DNA of 64,000 nucleotides from Enterovibrio baiacu (GCF_004120195.1 NZ_SCHN01000015.1:1-64000), one strand, 5' to 3'. Numbered from the stretch's first letter, positions 36,261-46,471 are shown. Made by a program: numbers and translations. The notes: generated by a model not told the origin, from the letters alone.

Positions 36261-36291
36261 AAAGGCAAACACCTTCTCTGTGTTTGCCTTT
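36261..36291 (+). terminator. Terminator after the antiporter gene
   Basis: AAAGGCAAACAC at 36261-36272 pairs with GTGTTTGCCTTT at 36280-36291, with T residues following. Confidence 0.85.
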
Positions 36292-36319
36292 TTCGCTTCT
36301 GGCGAATTTTCAATCTATG

Positions 36320-36383
36320 TCCATTCAAAGCTACATCCATTCAAAGCTACATCCACTCAAAGCGATGCCCAGTCAAAAGAGAA
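36320..36383. repeat. Degenerate 16-bp tandem repeat
   Basis: TCCATTCAAAGCTACA occurs twice exactly (36320-36335, 36336-36351). A third, diverged copy (TCCACTCAAAGCGATG) and a partial fourth (CCCAGTCAAAAG) follow. The array lies between the antiporter terminator and the bet promoter region. It encodes no protein. Confidence 0.8.
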
Positions 36384-36655
36384 TGCTTAGTGGGCTAAAT
36401 GATATGCAGTTGTAAATTTCCTTACAATCTCTTTCCTAATTATAAATAACTGAAAATTATCCAGTTAAATCCGTTTATCCATATTTGCAAACCGTTATGA
36501 CCCTAACTTGATTTTGACAAATTGTGTCTTATTTGTAAGTCTATTTTTAATTGAACGATCAATCAAAAATAATTCCACTACATTTACTGTCGATGGTTCG
36601 TCGATTTCAACGTGGAATGTCGATCGCTTGAGGACGAAAACCAAGGAGGGTTTGA
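36384..36655. other. Promoter region of the bet/cho operon
   Basis: This A/T-rich stretch directly upstream of betI holds no gene. It includes the putative BetI operator at 36550-36563 and a further imperfect repeat of GTCGAT near 36588-36625. Confidence 0.5.
36550..36563. promoter_or_regulatory. Putative BetI operator
   Basis: ATTGAACGATCAAT is an inverted repeat (ATTGA / TCAAT around ACGA), about 95 bp before betI. It resembles the palindromic core of BetI sites in other gammaproteobacteria, where choline relieves repression. The assignment is by resemblance and position only. Confidence 0.55.
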
Positions 36656-37285
36656 ATGCCAAAAGTAGGAATGCCGGCAATACGCCGTCCCCAGTTAGTG
36701 GAAGCCACCATGGCTGTCATTGATGACGTGGGTCTTGCAGGCGCAAGTGTCTCGCTCATCAGCAAAAAAGCCGGTGTGTCGGCGGGGATCATTAACCACT
36801 ATTTTGGCGGCAAGCATGGTTTGATGGAAGAAACTATGCGCTCCGTGCTTCGCCAACTCTCCAGTGGTGTGCAACAACGTTTAAGGTTGGTTGACCGAAA
36901 CGATCCCAAAGCACGGATTTTGGCGATTGTTGAAGGGAACTTCGATGGCAACCAAGTGAACGGTAAGGTCACCAAAACATGGCTCGCGTTCTGGGCCCAT
37001 GCCATGCATGAGCCTGCGTTATTTCGTCTTCAACGCGTCAATGCTCAACGTCTTCTCTCACACCTGACTCTCGAACTCAAAATGCTGATGCCAGCCGAAC
37101 GCGCTGCGTTTGTCGCGCAAGGCATCGCAGCAATGATTGACGGTATCTGGCTTCGCGGCGCGCTAAATCCTGAAGGGATTGCCCCAAAATCTGCCGTTGC
37201 TGCCATCGAAGATTATCTCGAACTTCAGCTACAACACGCGTCTAACGCGTCACCTTCTTATCCAGACCAACAAGGTAAAAATTAA
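36656..37285 (+). CDS. betI: Choline-responsive repressor BetI
   Basis: This 209-residue TetR-family protein represses the choline-betaine genes and is released by choline. The start [19 protein letters not shown] follows the E. coli BetI pattern closely. The helix-turn-helix lies at about 30-55 ([20 protein letters not shown]). It is the first gene of a six-gene operon and its stop codon touches the betB start. An upstream palindrome at 36550 is its likely operator. Confidence 0.94.
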   Translation: MPKVGMPAIRRPQLVEATMAVIDDVGLAGASVSLISKKAGVSAGIINHYFGGKHGLMEETMRSVLRQLSSGVQQRLRLVDRNDPKARILAIVEGNFDGNQVNGKVTKTWLAFWAHAMHEPALFRLQRVNAQRLLSHLTLELKMLMPAERAAFVAQGIAAMIDGIWLRGALNPEGIAPKSAVAAIEDYLELQLQHASNASPSYPDQQGKN

Positions 37286-38746
37286 ATGGATACTCAACAA
37301 CTCTATATCCACGGCGGTTACGTAGACGCGACCTCTGGTGAAACATTCAAAACGCTCAACCCAGCAACTAATCAGCCGTTGGCAGATGTGCAACAAGCCA
37401 GCCAAGCCGATGTGGACAAAGCCGTTCAATCCGCATGGGAAGGTTTTCAAGTGTGGTCAGCAATGAGTGCGCCTGAACGTCGCACCATTTTGAACCGTGC
37501 TGTTGCGATTCTGCGTGAGCGCAATGATGAACTGGCCGCCTTGGAAGTCTTGGACACGGGCAAGCCCATTCAAGAAGCTTTGTACGTCGACATTGTCACA
37601 GGCGCTGACGTGATTGAGTATTACGCCGGTCTCGCGGTGTCCATTCAAGGTGAGCAGCAAAGCTTGGGGGAAAACCAATTCTTCTACACGCGCAAAGAGC
37701 CGTTGGGTGTGTGTGCCGGCATTGGCGCGTGGAACTATCCGATTCAAATTGCGATGTGGAAAGCAGGGCCGGCACTGGCTGCAGGTAACACCATGGTGTT
37801 CAAACCGTCGGAAGAAACGCCTTTAACGGCGTTGAAATTGGCGGAGATTTTCACCGAAGCGGGCATGCCAGATGGCGTTTTCAATGTGGTACAAGGTGAT
37901 TACCGTGTAGGTCAAATGTTGTCACGACACTCGGACATCGTGAAAGTCTCGTTCACGGGAGAGTGTGGTACGGGTAAAAAAGTCATGGCGGATGCGTCGG
38001 GTACGCTCAAACCTGTGACCATGGAACTGGGGGGCAAATCACCTCTGATCGTGTTTAACGATGCCGATCTCGATAACGCCGTTTCAGGCGCCATGCTCGC
38101 GAATTTCTATACCCAAGGTGAAGTGTGCACCAATGGCACACGCGTGTTTGTGCATGACGATATTTATGATGCTTTCATTCAGCAGCTTAAAACGCGCACT
38201 GAAAAACTGATCGTTGGTGATCCTAGCCATCCTGATACACAAATTGGCGCATTGATCTCAAAAGATCACCTCAAAAAAGTGCTCGGCTTCATCGAACAAG
38301 GGAAACAAACCAACGCCCGCCTGTTAACGGGGGGCTACCAAATCACGGACGGTGAATTGGCAAACGGTAACTTTGTTGCGCCCACCATTTTTGCTGAATG
38401 TGACGATGACATGTCGCACGTTGAAAGTGAAATCTTTGGTCCTGTGATGTCTGTTTTACGATTCAGCGATGAGCAGGACGTGATTGCGCGCGCCAATGAC
38501 ACGCACTACGGCCTCGCTGCAGGCGTGTTCACGACGAATTTCTCTCGCGCCCACCGTGTGATTGCCAAGCTTCAAGCCGGTATCTGCTGGATCAATAACT
38601 GGGGTGCATCTCCTGCAGAAATGCCGGTGGGCGGTTATAAGCAGTCAGGGATTGGTCGTGAAAATGGCGTCCAAACACTGAGCAGTTACACCCAAACCAA
38701 GAGTGTGTATGTCGAGCTTGGGGATGTGGACAGCCCTTACGCGTAG
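37286..38746 (+). CDS. betB: Betaine-aldehyde dehydrogenase
   Basis: BetB oxidises betaine aldehyde to glycine betaine with NAD(P)+. The 486-residue length is standard. The general-base glutamate is in [12 protein letters not shown] and the catalytic cysteine in [11 protein letters not shown]. The cofactor-binding stretch [16 protein letters not shown] is present. It starts immediately after the betI stop, so translation is probably coupled. It works as the second step after BetA. Confidence 0.96.
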   Translation: MDTQQLYIHGGYVDATSGETFKTLNPATNQPLADVQQASQADVDKAVQSAWEGFQVWSAMSAPERRTILNRAVAILRERNDELAALEVLDTGKPIQEALYVDIVTGADVIEYYAGLAVSIQGEQQSLGENQFFYTRKEPLGVCAGIGAWNYPIQIAMWKAGPALAAGNTMVFKPSEETPLTALKLAEIFTEAGMPDGVFNVVQGDYRVGQMLSRHSDIVKVSFTGECGTGKKVMADASGTLKPVTMELGGKSPLIVFNDADLDNAVSGAMLANFYTQGEVCTNGTRVFVHDDIYDAFIQQLKTRTEKLIVGDPSHPDTQIGALISKDHLKKVLGFIEQGKQTNARLLTGGYQITDGELANGNFVAPTIFAECDDDMSHVESEIFGPVMSVLRFSDEQDVIARANDTHYGLAAGVFTTNFSRAHRVIAKLQAGICWINNWGASPAEMPVGGYKQSGIGRENGVQTLSSYTQTKSVYVELGDVDSPYA

Positions 38747-38775
38747 CCCGAGTCAGTAAAGGAATTGAACGATTC

Positions 38776-40479
38776 ATGAGTAATACTGAATTTGATTACA
38801 TTGTTGTTGGCGCAGGCTCTGCGGGCTGCGTGTTGGCAGACCGCCTGACCGCGTCTGGCTACCACAAAGTTCTCTTGTTAGAAGCGGGCGGCACGGACAG
38901 AAGCATTTTTATTCAAATGCCGACGGCACTGTCGTACCCCATGAACACAGAGAGATACGCCTGGCAGTTTGAGTCGCAGGCCGAAGAAGGCTTGGATGGG
39001 CGTAAGCTCCATTGTCCGCGCGGCAAAGTGTTGGGCGGCAGCTCGTCCATCAATGGCATGGTGTATGTGCGCGGCCACGCTTACGACTTCGATCAATGGG
39101 AGTCGGAAGGCGCGAAAGGGTGGAACTATCAATCTTGCCTGCCGTATTTCAAGCGTGCAGAGCATTGGTCGGGTGGCGCGAATGACTACCGTGGCGGAGA
39201 AGGGCCGGTCGGCACCTGTAACGGCAATGACATGGCATTGAACCCGCTTTACCGCGCTTTCATCGATGCAGGAGAACAAGCCGGTTACCCTGTCACGGAT
39301 GATTACAACGGTTATCAGCAAGAAGGTTTTGGCCCGATGCACATGACGGTCGATAACGGGGTGCGCGCGTCAACGTCGAACGCCTATCTTCGCCCAGCTT
39401 TGAAGCGTTCTAACCTGACACTGATTAAAGGCGTGACGGTCAACAAAATTATTCTGGCGGGAAAAACTGCCGTCGGTGTGAGCTACAGCAAAGGTGGCCA
39501 GACGGTTGAGGTGCATGCCAACAAAGAAATCATCAGTGCAGCAGGCTCGATCGGTTCTCCACAATTGCTGCAATTGTCGGGTATCGGTCCAAAAGCGGTG
39601 CTTGAAAACGCGGGCGTCGAGGTAAAACACGATTTACCGGGGGTGGGGGAAAACCTGCAAGACCACCTTGAAGTGTATTTCCAATATCACTGCAAGCAGC
39701 CGATCACGTTAAACGGCAAGTTGGGACTTATCAGCAAAGGTTTGATCGGCACGCGTTGGATCTTGTTCAAAGACGGTTTAGGCGCAACCAATCACTTTGA
39801 ATCTTGCGCGTTTATCCGCAGCCGTGCAGGCATCAAATGGCCGAACATTCAATACCACTTCTTGCCAGCAGCAATTCGTTATGACGGTAAATCCGCCGTT
39901 GAAGGGCATGGTTTCCAAGTGCACGTGGGGCCAAACAAACCCGAAAGTCGTGGGCATGTCCGCATCACCAGCGCGAACCCTGCGGATAAGCCAGAGATCG
40001 TTTTCAACTACATCAGCACAGAACAAGACAAACAAGATTGGCGTGATTGCATTCGCCTCACCCGCGAAATTCTTTCACAGCAAGCCTTTGATGCGTTTGG
40101 TGACGGCGAGATTCAGCCGGGAATGAACGTAAACACCGATGACGAAATTGATACCTGGGTGAAAGCGAACGTGGAAAGTGCTTATCACCCATCCTGCACC
40201 TGCAAGATGGGGGCAGATAACGATCCGCTTGCCGTGCTGGACGAGAAACTCCGCGTGCGTGGTATTGAAAACCTTCGCGTGGTGGATTCTTCGATCTTCC
40301 CGACCATCACGAACGGCAACTTGAATGGCCCAACCATTATGGTGGCAGAACGTGCATCAGACATCATTTTGAACGATGACACCTTATCTCCAGCCGATGT
40401 GTCGGTGTGGCAAGACCCGAATTGGCAAACCAAGCAGCGTCTCTTTCCGCTTGATGAGCGAGAAGAGAAGCAAGCCTGA
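38776..40479 (+). CDS. betA: Choline dehydrogenase
   Basis: BetA is a membrane-associated FAD enzyme of the GMC oxidoreductase family that oxidises choline to betaine aldehyde. The 567-residue protein has the N-terminal FAD-binding [15 protein letters not shown] (about 10-24). GMC signature stretches are [18 protein letters not shown] and [16 protein letters not shown]. The catalytic histidine region is [10 protein letters not shown] near residue 470. Electrons should enter the respiratory chain. It lies 29 bp after betB. Confidence 0.96.
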   Translation: MSNTEFDYIVVGAGSAGCVLADRLTASGYHKVLLLEAGGTDRSIFIQMPTALSYPMNTERYAWQFESQAEEGLDGRKLHCPRGKVLGGSSSINGMVYVRGHAYDFDQWESEGAKGWNYQSCLPYFKRAEHWSGGANDYRGGEGPVGTCNGNDMALNPLYRAFIDAGEQAGYPVTDDYNGYQQEGFGPMHMTVDNGVRASTSNAYLRPALKRSNLTLIKGVTVNKIILAGKTAVGVSYSKGGQTVEVHANKEIISAAGSIGSPQLLQLSGIGPKAVLENAGVEVKHDLPGVGENLQDHLEVYFQYHCKQPITLNGKLGLISKGLIGTRWILFKDGLGATNHFESCAFIRSRAGIKWPNIQYHFLPAAIRYDGKSAVEGHGFQVHVGPNKPESRGHVRITSANPADKPEIVFNYISTEQDKQDWRDCIRLTREILSQQAFDAFGDGEIQPGMNVNTDDEIDTWVKANVESAYHPSCTCKMGADNDPLAVLDEKLRVRGIENLRVVDSSIFPTITNGNLNGPTIMVAERASDIILNDDTLSPADVSVWQDPNWQTKQRLFPLDEREEKQA

Positions 40480-40619
40480 TTGACGGCATGACTCACTGAG
40501 TCGACGTAAGCCTCGATGAAGGAAACATAAGAATAAGAGAACACCTGTAAACGTCAGTAAAAGGAGTGGATGCGGCAATGATGCTGCATCCTCACACTCA
40601 AAAAAGGAAAAGGAACGTA

Positions 40620-41573
40620 ATGATGGATAACAAACAGACCAAACGACTCACAGGGCTGAGCCTTGCACTCGCCGCCACCATGGCTGCGGCACCTGCAATG
40701 GCGAGCCAATGCGATGTTGTGCGTTTTTCTGATGTAGGTTGGACTGACATTACTGCTACCACAGCGGCGACAACGCTTGTACTGCAAGGTATGGGATACA
40801 AGACCGACATTCAGTTGCTATCAGTCCCTGTTACCTATACCTCGCTGGCAAACGGTGACATCGATGTTTTCCTTGGCAACTGGATGCCAACCATGGAAGG
40901 CGACATTGCGAAATACCGCGATGCAGGCACGGTAGAAACCGTGAACATGAACCTTGAAGGCGCAAAATACACCCTTGCGGTTCCTAAGTATGCGTTTGAA
41001 GGGGGCGTGCAAAGTTTTGAAGATATCGCCAAGCATGAAGACAAATTCAAAGGCCGTGTTTATGGCATTGAGCCGGGTAACGACGGTAACCGTCTGATCC
41101 AAGACATGATCGATTCTGATGCTTTTGGCTTGAAAGGGTTCGATCTGGTTGAGTCGAGTGAAGCGGGCATGTTATCGCAAGTGAAACGTGCTGTGCGTCG
41201 TGATCAATGGATTGTATTCCTTGGTTGGGCACCGCATCCAATGAACAGTAATTTCGAGTTGGAATATCTGGCGGGTGGTGATGATTACTTTGGCCCGAAC
41301 TATGGCGGTGCCAATGTCTTTACCAATGTGCGTAAAAATTACCTCAGTGAATGTCCGAACGTTGGCAAACTGCTCACCAACCAAAAGTTCTCGCTGGCGA
41401 TGGAAAACGACATCATGAACGGCATTTTGAACGATGGGGATAAGCCTGAAGTCGCTGCACAAGAATGGCTACAAGCGAACCCAGACGTGTTAAATGCATG
41501 GCTAGACGGTGTTAAAACTGCCGATGGCAAAGACGCGCTAGTTGCCGTTAAAGCGCATTTAGATATCCAGTAA
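40620..41573 (+). CDS. choX: Choline/betaine ABC transporter, binding protein
   Basis: This periplasmic binding protein captures choline or betaine. From ATG at 40620 (or 40623) it has about 317 residues; AAAGGAAC lies just upstream, and the longer frame from 40566 is not preferred. The signal peptide ends PAMAS. The OpuAC-like start (CDVVRFSDVGWTDITATT) and GNWMPTMEGD match the ChoX/ProX group, whose aromatic residues form a cage around the quaternary amine. A 141-bp gap separates it from betA, so an internal promoter is possible. Confidence 0.9.
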   Translation: MMDNKQTKRLTGLSLALAATMAAAPAMASQCDVVRFSDVGWTDITATTAATTLVLQGMGYKTDIQLLSVPVTYTSLANGDIDVFLGNWMPTMEGDIAKYRDAGTVETVNMNLEGAKYTLAVPKYAFEGGVQSFEDIAKHEDKFKGRVYGIEPGNDGNRLIQDMIDSDAFGLKGFDLVESSEAGMLSQVKRAVRRDQWIVFLGWAPHPMNSNFELEYLAGGDDYFGPNYGGANVFTNVRKNYLSECPNVGKLLTNQKFSLAMENDIMNGILNDGDKPEVAAQEWLQANPDVLNAWLDGVKTADGKDALVAVKAHLDIQ

Positions 41574-41586
41574 TCATCGTTGTGTG

Positions 41587-41610
41587 TCCCGTCCGCAGTG
41601 AGTGACGGGA
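41587..41610 (+). other. Hairpin between choX and choW
   Basis: TCCCGTC at 41587-41593 pairs with GACGGGA at 41604-41610. There is no T-run. Such hairpins after a binding-protein gene often protect the upstream mRNA and keep it more abundant than the permease part; that role is inferred here. Confidence 0.45.
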
Positions 41611-41680
41611 ACCTAGGGTAGGCGGCGCATTGGCCTTTGGTTGCGTCGTCTCCCACACCATGATGGATTTTGGAGTACAC

Positions 41681-42529
41681 ATGAACTGGATTACAGATAA
41701 TAAAATTCCACTCGGCGATTACATGGAAACCGGTGTGGATTGGCTAACTTACAACGCTTCTGGCTTTTTCGACGCACTCTCTGTGTCGCTAGAGTGGTTG
41801 ATTCTCTCCCTTGTTGACGTCATGCAGTGGTTTCCGCCTTATGTGCCGATTGCACTGACCGCTGCAATTGCGTGGTTACTTCACCGCAGCGTGCCATTGG
41901 TCGCTTTCGTTGTGGTTGCACTCCTGTTGATTTTGAATCTCGGCTATTGGCAGGAAATGATAGAAACCTTCGTGTTGGTGCTGACCGCCACGTCACTGTC
42001 TGTTGCTGTTGGCGTGCCGCTGGGCATATTGGCCGCGCACCGTCCTTGGCTTTACACCTTTATGCGGCCCGTGCTGGATTTGATGCAGACTATTCCAACG
42101 TTTGTGTATTTGATCCCGACCTTGGTGTTGTTCGGTCTTGGCGTCGTGCCGGGGTTGATTTCCACGATCATCTTTGCGATTGCCGCACCGATTCGTTTGA
42201 CGTACTTAGGCATTCGCAGCGTACCTGAAGAATTGATTGAAGCTGGGAAAGCGTTCGGCGCAACCCCATCAAAATTGCTTTATAAAGTGGAACTTCCTGC
42301 CGCCATGCCAAGCATCATGGCGGGGATCACCCAGTGCATCATGTTGTCACTGTCCATGGTGGTTATCGCCGCACTTGTGGGGGCCGATGGTTTAGGTAAG
42401 CCCGTGATTCGCGCGCTTAACACGGTGAACATTTCACAAGGTTTTGAAGCGGGTCTGGCGATTGTCTTGGTGGCGATTATCCTCGACCGTTTGTGTAAAG
42501 CGCCGGCATCTCAAAACAAGGAGGGCTAA
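41681..42529 (+). CDS. choW: Choline/betaine ABC transporter, permease
   Basis: This 282-residue inner-membrane protein has about six helices and the ABC permease loop IEAGKAFGATPSKLLYKVEL (about 187-206). It matches the ProW/OpuAB family. ATG at 41681 is chosen because TGGAG lies 5 bp upstream; the frame stays open to 41630. Its stop is 2 bp before choV. Confidence 0.92.
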   Translation: MNWITDNKIPLGDYMETGVDWLTYNASGFFDALSVSLEWLILSLVDVMQWFPPYVPIALTAAIAWLLHRSVPLVAFVVVALLLILNLGYWQEMIETFVLVLTATSLSVAVGVPLGILAAHRPWLYTFMRPVLDLMQTIPTFVYLIPTLVLFGLGVVPGLISTIIFAIAAPIRLTYLGIRSVPEELIEAGKAFGATPSKLLYKVELPAAMPSIMAGITQCIMLSLSMVVIAALVGADGLGKPVIRALNTVNISQGFEAGLAIVLVAIILDRLCKAPASQNKEG

Positions 42530-42531
42530 CC

Positions 42532-43722
42532 ATGAATGCACTTACGATTAAAAACCTCGATGTGGTTTTCGGGCAATCTTTGGAGAAAAGCCTCGCCTTG
42601 CTGGATGACGGGAAAACCCGTCAGGAAATTCAAGAAGCCACGGGCGATGTTGTCGGCGTTCACAATGCCTCGCTCACCGTTGAAAAGGGTGAGATCTGCG
42701 TATTGATGGGCTTGTCCGGTTCGGGGAAATCGAGCTTGTTACGTGCCGTGAATGGCCTTAACCCCGTGACGCGCGGTTCGCTTGAGGTGAACCTCGGTGA
42801 TGATGTTGTGAACCTTGCAGGCATTGATGAGAAATCGTTGCGTGATTTGCGGTCGCACCGTATTTCGATGGTGTTTCAGAAGTTCGCCTTAATGCCTTGG
42901 TTAAGCGTGGTCGACAACGTTGCTTTTGGTCTTGAAATGCAAGGCATGGGCAAAGCTGAACGACGCAAACACGCAGAAGACAAGCTGGAACTGGTTGGAC
43001 TGAGTGAGTGGAAAGACAAATTTCCGCACGAGTTGTCGGGCGGTATGCAGCAGCGAGTGGGTTTAGCGCGAGCTTTCACCATGGACAGCGATATTTTGCT
43101 GATGGATGAACCGTTTTCGGCGCTGGATCCGTTGATTCGAAATCAGCTTCAAGATGAATTGATCGAGCTTCAACGCAAGCTCAATAAAACCATTGTTTTC
43201 GTCAGCCATGATTTAGATGAAGCGCTGAAAATCGGGACTAACATTGCCATCATGGAATCGGGCAAGATCATCCAACATGGCAAGCCAGAAGACATCGTAC
43301 TTCGTCCTGAAAATCAGTATGTGGAAGATTTCGTCGCACACACCAATCCACTAAACGTACTTCGTGGTCGCTCACTCATGACATCGCTCAGCGACCTTAC
43401 CCGCGTTGGTGACACCTTGGTGCTAAAGCGTCATGAACAGACGGTGTTGATCACAGATGAGCAAGGACTGGTGGTTCGTGCCCAGCGCCAAGAGCAAGCA
43501 TTGCCGATGGTGAAGTGGAGCAAAGGCGACAGCATCGAGGCTTTAGCAGTGGATTCGGTGGTGATTGTCTCAGCGGATATCTCGATGCGTCATGCGCTCG
43601 AAATTCGCTATCAAACGGGTCAACCTGTACTCCTGAGTGAAAATGAGAAGGTCATCGGTGTACTGTGTGACAACGACTTTTATCACGCATTGCTTGGAAA
43701 GCATTTCTCCTCTGCGGCTTAA
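42532..43722 (+). CDS. choV: Choline/betaine ABC transporter, ATPase
   Basis: This 396-residue ATPase powers the ChoXW importer. Walker A (GLSGSGKS), the ABC signature (LSGGMQQRVG) and Walker B (ILLMDEPFSALDP) are all intact. The C-terminal 120 residues look like a CBS-type region, used in related OpuA/ProV proteins to sense ionic strength. It is the last gene of the bet/cho operon and is followed by a strong terminator. Confidence 0.94.
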   Translation: MNALTIKNLDVVFGQSLEKSLALLDDGKTRQEIQEATGDVVGVHNASLTVEKGEICVLMGLSGSGKSSLLRAVNGLNPVTRGSLEVNLGDDVVNLAGIDEKSLRDLRSHRISMVFQKFALMPWLSVVDNVAFGLEMQGMGKAERRKHAEDKLELVGLSEWKDKFPHELSGGMQQRVGLARAFTMDSDILLMDEPFSALDPLIRNQLQDELIELQRKLNKTIVFVSHDLDEALKIGTNIAIMESGKIIQHGKPEDIVLRPENQYVEDFVAHTNPLNVLRGRSLMTSLSDLTRVGDTLVLKRHEQTVLITDEQGLVVRAQRQEQALPMVKWSKGDSIEALAVDSVVIVSADISMRHALEIRYQTGQPVLLSENEKVIGVLCDNDFYHALLGKHFSSAA

Positions 43723-43755
43723 CTTCGCCAAACGCACTATCCCATCGATATAAGC

Positions 43756-43796
43756 ATGAGGTACAGCCATAAAGATGTCTGTACCTCATCTTTTTT
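43756..43796 (+). terminator. Terminator of the bet/cho operon
   Basis: ATGAGGTACAG at 43756-43766 pairs with CTGTACCTCAT at 43779-43789, followed by six T residues. Confidence 0.9.
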
Positions 43797-43953
43797 AGTT
43801 TGCCCACCGTCTGTTGAAAGTGGAACAGGGTCGATCTATCGAACATCTTTTGCGTGAAAGAATCACCTTTGCATATAGGAAGTAAACCTTTCTTATATTA
43901 GGGTTTGTTAACATAAATGCATTCTGTCGACGTTTATTTTTGAGGTAGCCCTG

Positions 43954-44307
43954 ATGACCGCCGTATTCATTGTTTCACTTCTTCTCAGTGTGTTCTTTAT
44001 CTTCGCAAGCTCAATCAAAATACTCGGTTGGCAGAAGATGATTTTTGATACGCAATTGGCGTTTTTTGAAAAGTACGGACTGAACCGTCAGATCATGTTC
44101 TTAGTAGGGTGCGTTGAGCTGTTTGGTGCGGTGAGCATTTTTTCTTCGGAAATGATCGGGGTTATTGGGGCGGCGAGTTTACTTGTCACTTCAGCGGGCG
44201 CAATTTGCTTCCACGTGCGTTTCGATACGTGGAAAGACGGTATCCCTGCCGTCTCTACCTTGTTACTTTCAAGCTTTGTACTCTATGCGAAATTGAATAT
44301 GTTGTGA
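43954..44307 (+). CDS. DoxX-family membrane protein
   Basis: This 117-residue protein has four predicted membrane helices and the DoxX-like layout. Helix one is followed by KILGWQKMIFDTQLAFFEKY, and a central helix carries GCVELFGAVSIF. The family's role is not settled; some members act with redox partners. It stands upstream of a cupin gene with a 65-bp gap. Confidence 0.75.
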   Translation: MTAVFIVSLLLSVFFIFASSIKILGWQKMIFDTQLAFFEKYGLNRQIMFLVGCVELFGAVSIFSSEMIGVIGAASLLVTSAGAICFHVRFDTWKDGIPAVSTLLLSSFVLYAKLNML

Positions 44308-44372
44308 CTTATGATTAGTGTGGGAGGTGATGATTTCTACTCACACTGATACGTCAAGGACAACACCGCACT

Positions 44373-44702
44373 ATGGATATCAATGATCTGCCTTTTGGTA
44401 CAACGGATTGGAAAGCAATTACGCCCACTGAACACAAAGGTGAAACGGGCATGGCTTACTGGCGCACGCAGCACTTCGGAAACATGCGCGTTCGCATGGT
44501 GGAATACTCCGCTGGGTACTTGGCAGACCATTGGTGTTCCAAAGGGCACATTCTGTTTTGCTTAGAGGGTGAACTAGACACAGAGTTGGATGATGGTCGC
44601 ACCTATACCCTCACAAAAGGTATGAGCTACCAAGTGGCGGACAATGCTGAAGCGCACCGTTCTTCTACCAACGTTGGCGCAACGCTGTTTGTGGTTGATT
44701 GA
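44373..44702 (+). CDS. DHCW-motif cupin-fold protein
   Basis: This 109-residue protein has one cupin barrel. The central ADHWCSKGHILFCLEGELDT, with the D-H-W-C order, marks the small DHCW-type cupin family. H and E residues in this segment probably bind a metal. The biochemical function is unknown. It lies 65 bp after the DoxX gene. Confidence 0.82.
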   Translation: MDINDLPFGTTDWKAITPTEHKGETGMAYWRTQHFGNMRVRMVEYSAGYLADHWCSKGHILFCLEGELDTELDDGRTYTLTKGMSYQVADNAEAHRSSTNVGATLFVVD

Positions 44703-44760
44703 GTGTTCATGATGTCACTGAACGCGTGACTACAGATACTGTCTTTTTGAAGCAGATACA

Positions 44761-44787
44761 AAAAAGGCACCTTCTCGATGCCTTTTT
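44761..44787. terminator. Bidirectional terminator between cupin and SEC-C genes
   Basis: AAAAAGGCA at 44761-44769 pairs with TGCCTTTTT at 44779-44787. T-runs occur on both strands, so it can end both the plus-strand cupin gene and the minus-strand SEC-C gene. Confidence 0.85.
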
Positions 44788-44793
44788 CAGCCG

Positions 44794-45129
44794 TTACTTA
44801 CCGCAACATTTCTTGTATTTCTTCTCGCTTCCGCACGAACATGGGTCGTTACGGTTTGGCGTTTTCTCAAACGTGGTGGTTTGCGGTTTCGCCATGTAGG
44901 TTTCAAGCTCAGTGATGTCTTCTGCTTTTTCAGCATCAACAACAATGTTGGCAAATAGCTTGTTTTCAAGCGCGATCGCTTCAAGTTCGGCTTTACGTTC
45001 TTCTGTTTGAACGTTTAGCGAAAGAGGGTGATCTTCTGAACCCGGTTTTGCGCTGCGCTTGGTGTTGTAACCAAAACTTTCGTATTTTGGTTTCTTTTCA
45101 ATTCTGCCTTTATAGAAAAACTTAGACAT
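44794..45129 (-). CDS. SEC-C metal-binding motif protein (PBPRA1643 type)
   Basis: This 111-residue protein ends with the zinc-binding SEC-C motif NRNDPCSCGSEKKYKKCCGK. The motif also forms the C-terminus of SecA, where it contacts SecB and ribosomes. The N-terminus (MSKFFYKGRIEKKPKYESFG) is characteristic of the small family named after Photobacterium PBPRA1643. The protein is unlikely to be a translocase. Its role is unknown. Confidence 0.88.
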   Translation of the reverse strand: MSKFFYKGRIEKKPKYESFGYNTKRSAKPGSEDHPLSLNVQTEERKAELEAIALENKLFANIVVDAEKAEDITELETYMAKPQTTTFEKTPNRNDPCSCGSEKKYKKCCGK

Positions 45130-45226
45130 GGTTTTTTTCCGGGTTAGTTAAATGCGGAGTGAGGTTATACAGCAAAACGCCCATCTAATAAACGGAATCT
45201 ATTGCTTAGACGGGCAATACCTGTGT

Positions 45227-46471
45227 TTATCCTTGTCCAATTGCCTGTTTAAGCGCGTGAAAACGGGCGCTATCGCGATCCTCTTCCGCACATACGCTTA
45301 GCAAATCATCAATAAAGAAGTCTAACGCGCGTTGCTCGATCTGCTTGATTTTCGCTTGTTGCTCATCGCTTAGCATGTGGTACATGCTGGCCGCACCAAA
45401 GTCGCCAAAGATGATGTTGGCGTCTTCGTCATACAGGGTGTTATGGGCATACAAATCACCGTGACACACTTGGTTGGCATGCAGGTGCTCAAACACGTCG
45501 CGCATTTGTTTAACGATGGTATTGATGTGTTCAATCGTCAGCGTGAAGCCTGCAGGGAAGGTGTCGCGAGTGCAGGTGTCAAAATTCGGTGGCAAACCGA
45601 GGTTCTTATAATGCGACGGGATCAGGTTCATGATTAGCGCAAGGAAACCTGGCTCGTTAACTTGTGCCAGTGATTGAACCAGGTTCGGGTGATTCCCCAC
45701 TTTCAAGCAGGCGTTGAGTTCATCCTGTGGGTAGCCGTCGCTGGTGACTTCACCTTTGAACACTTTCACCGCAATGTCATTTTGGAAGTCTTGCTGGGCT
45801 TCGTTCCACACCGCTTTAGAGATTACCCCTGATGCCCCTTGGCCTAATACGTTCTGTAGCGAGAAGCGAGAAGATGCCACATGGGGAACTGAGTCAATGC
45901 TGATGTCTGTGCGGCAGAAAGGGTTTCCAGCAAACGCAAACCACGCCAGTTTTGGCAAATCTAACAGTTGATTTGGGCATTCGGTCAGTTGATTCGCGGA
46001 AATGCGCAGAAGCTCTAGATTCTCAAGGTGGCGCATTGTCTGCGGCAACGATGTTAAGCGGTTGCCCGCCAGCGCCAGCTTTTGCATGCGAGGACGAAGG
46101 CCGAGTGAATCCGGTAAGGTTTCAATACGGTTATCTGTCAGGATAAGCCAACGCAGTTTGGGGGGTAATGCATTCTCAGGAACATGCACAATCTGGTTGG
46201 CCTTAAAGCCAATCATTTCCAGTTCAGGGCAGTTGCCAAGTACTTCAGGCATGGTGTCAAAGCGGTTGTTTGATGCAAAGAAGATTTTCAGTCTATGCAG
46301 CTGTGCAATGTCATCGGGAAGCGAGGACAACTGGTTATTGGACAGATCCAGTATTTCCAAACTGTCGGCAAGAGACAAGATCTCGAGGGGAAACTCGGTA
46401 AGGTTTTCTGACAGTGTAAGGCGCGTCACGCCCACAAGTTCGCCGGCACGTAGCTGAGAAAGAGAATGCAA
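45227..46471 (-). CDS. Leucine-rich repeat protein kinase
   Basis: This 414-residue protein fuses about seven leucine-rich repeats (residues 17-185, units like LEILDLSNNQLSSLPDDI) to a protein kinase domain (about 200-400). Catalytic residues are intact: glycine loop GQGASG at 210-215, ATP lysine K236, HGDLYAHN with D339 and N344, and DFG at 357-359. The kinase is compact, more like the RIO/choline-kinase-type minimal fold than a Hanks kinase with a long C-lobe. No signal peptide or membrane segment is present, so it is cytoplasmic. The target is unknown. It is monocistronic. Confidence 0.88.
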   Translation of the reverse strand: MHSLSQLRAGELVGVTRLTLSENLTEFPLEILSLADSLEILDLSNNQLSSLPDDIAQLHRLKIFFASNNRFDTMPEVLGNCPELEMIGFKANQIVHVPENALPPKLRWLILTDNRIETLPDSLGLRPRMQKLALAGNRLTSLPQTMRHLENLELLRISANQLTECPNQLLDLPKLAWFAFAGNPFCRTDISIDSVPHVASSRFSLQNVLGQGASGVISKAVWNEAQQDFQNDIAVKVFKGEVTSDGYPQDELNACLKVGNHPNLVQSLAQVNEPGFLALIMNLIPSHYKNLGLPPNFDTCTRDTFPAGFTLTIEHINTIVKQMRDVFEHLHANQVCHGDLYAHNTLYDEDANIIFGDFGAASMYHMLSDEQQAKIKQIEQRALDFFIDDLLSVCAEEDRDSARFHALKQAIGQG

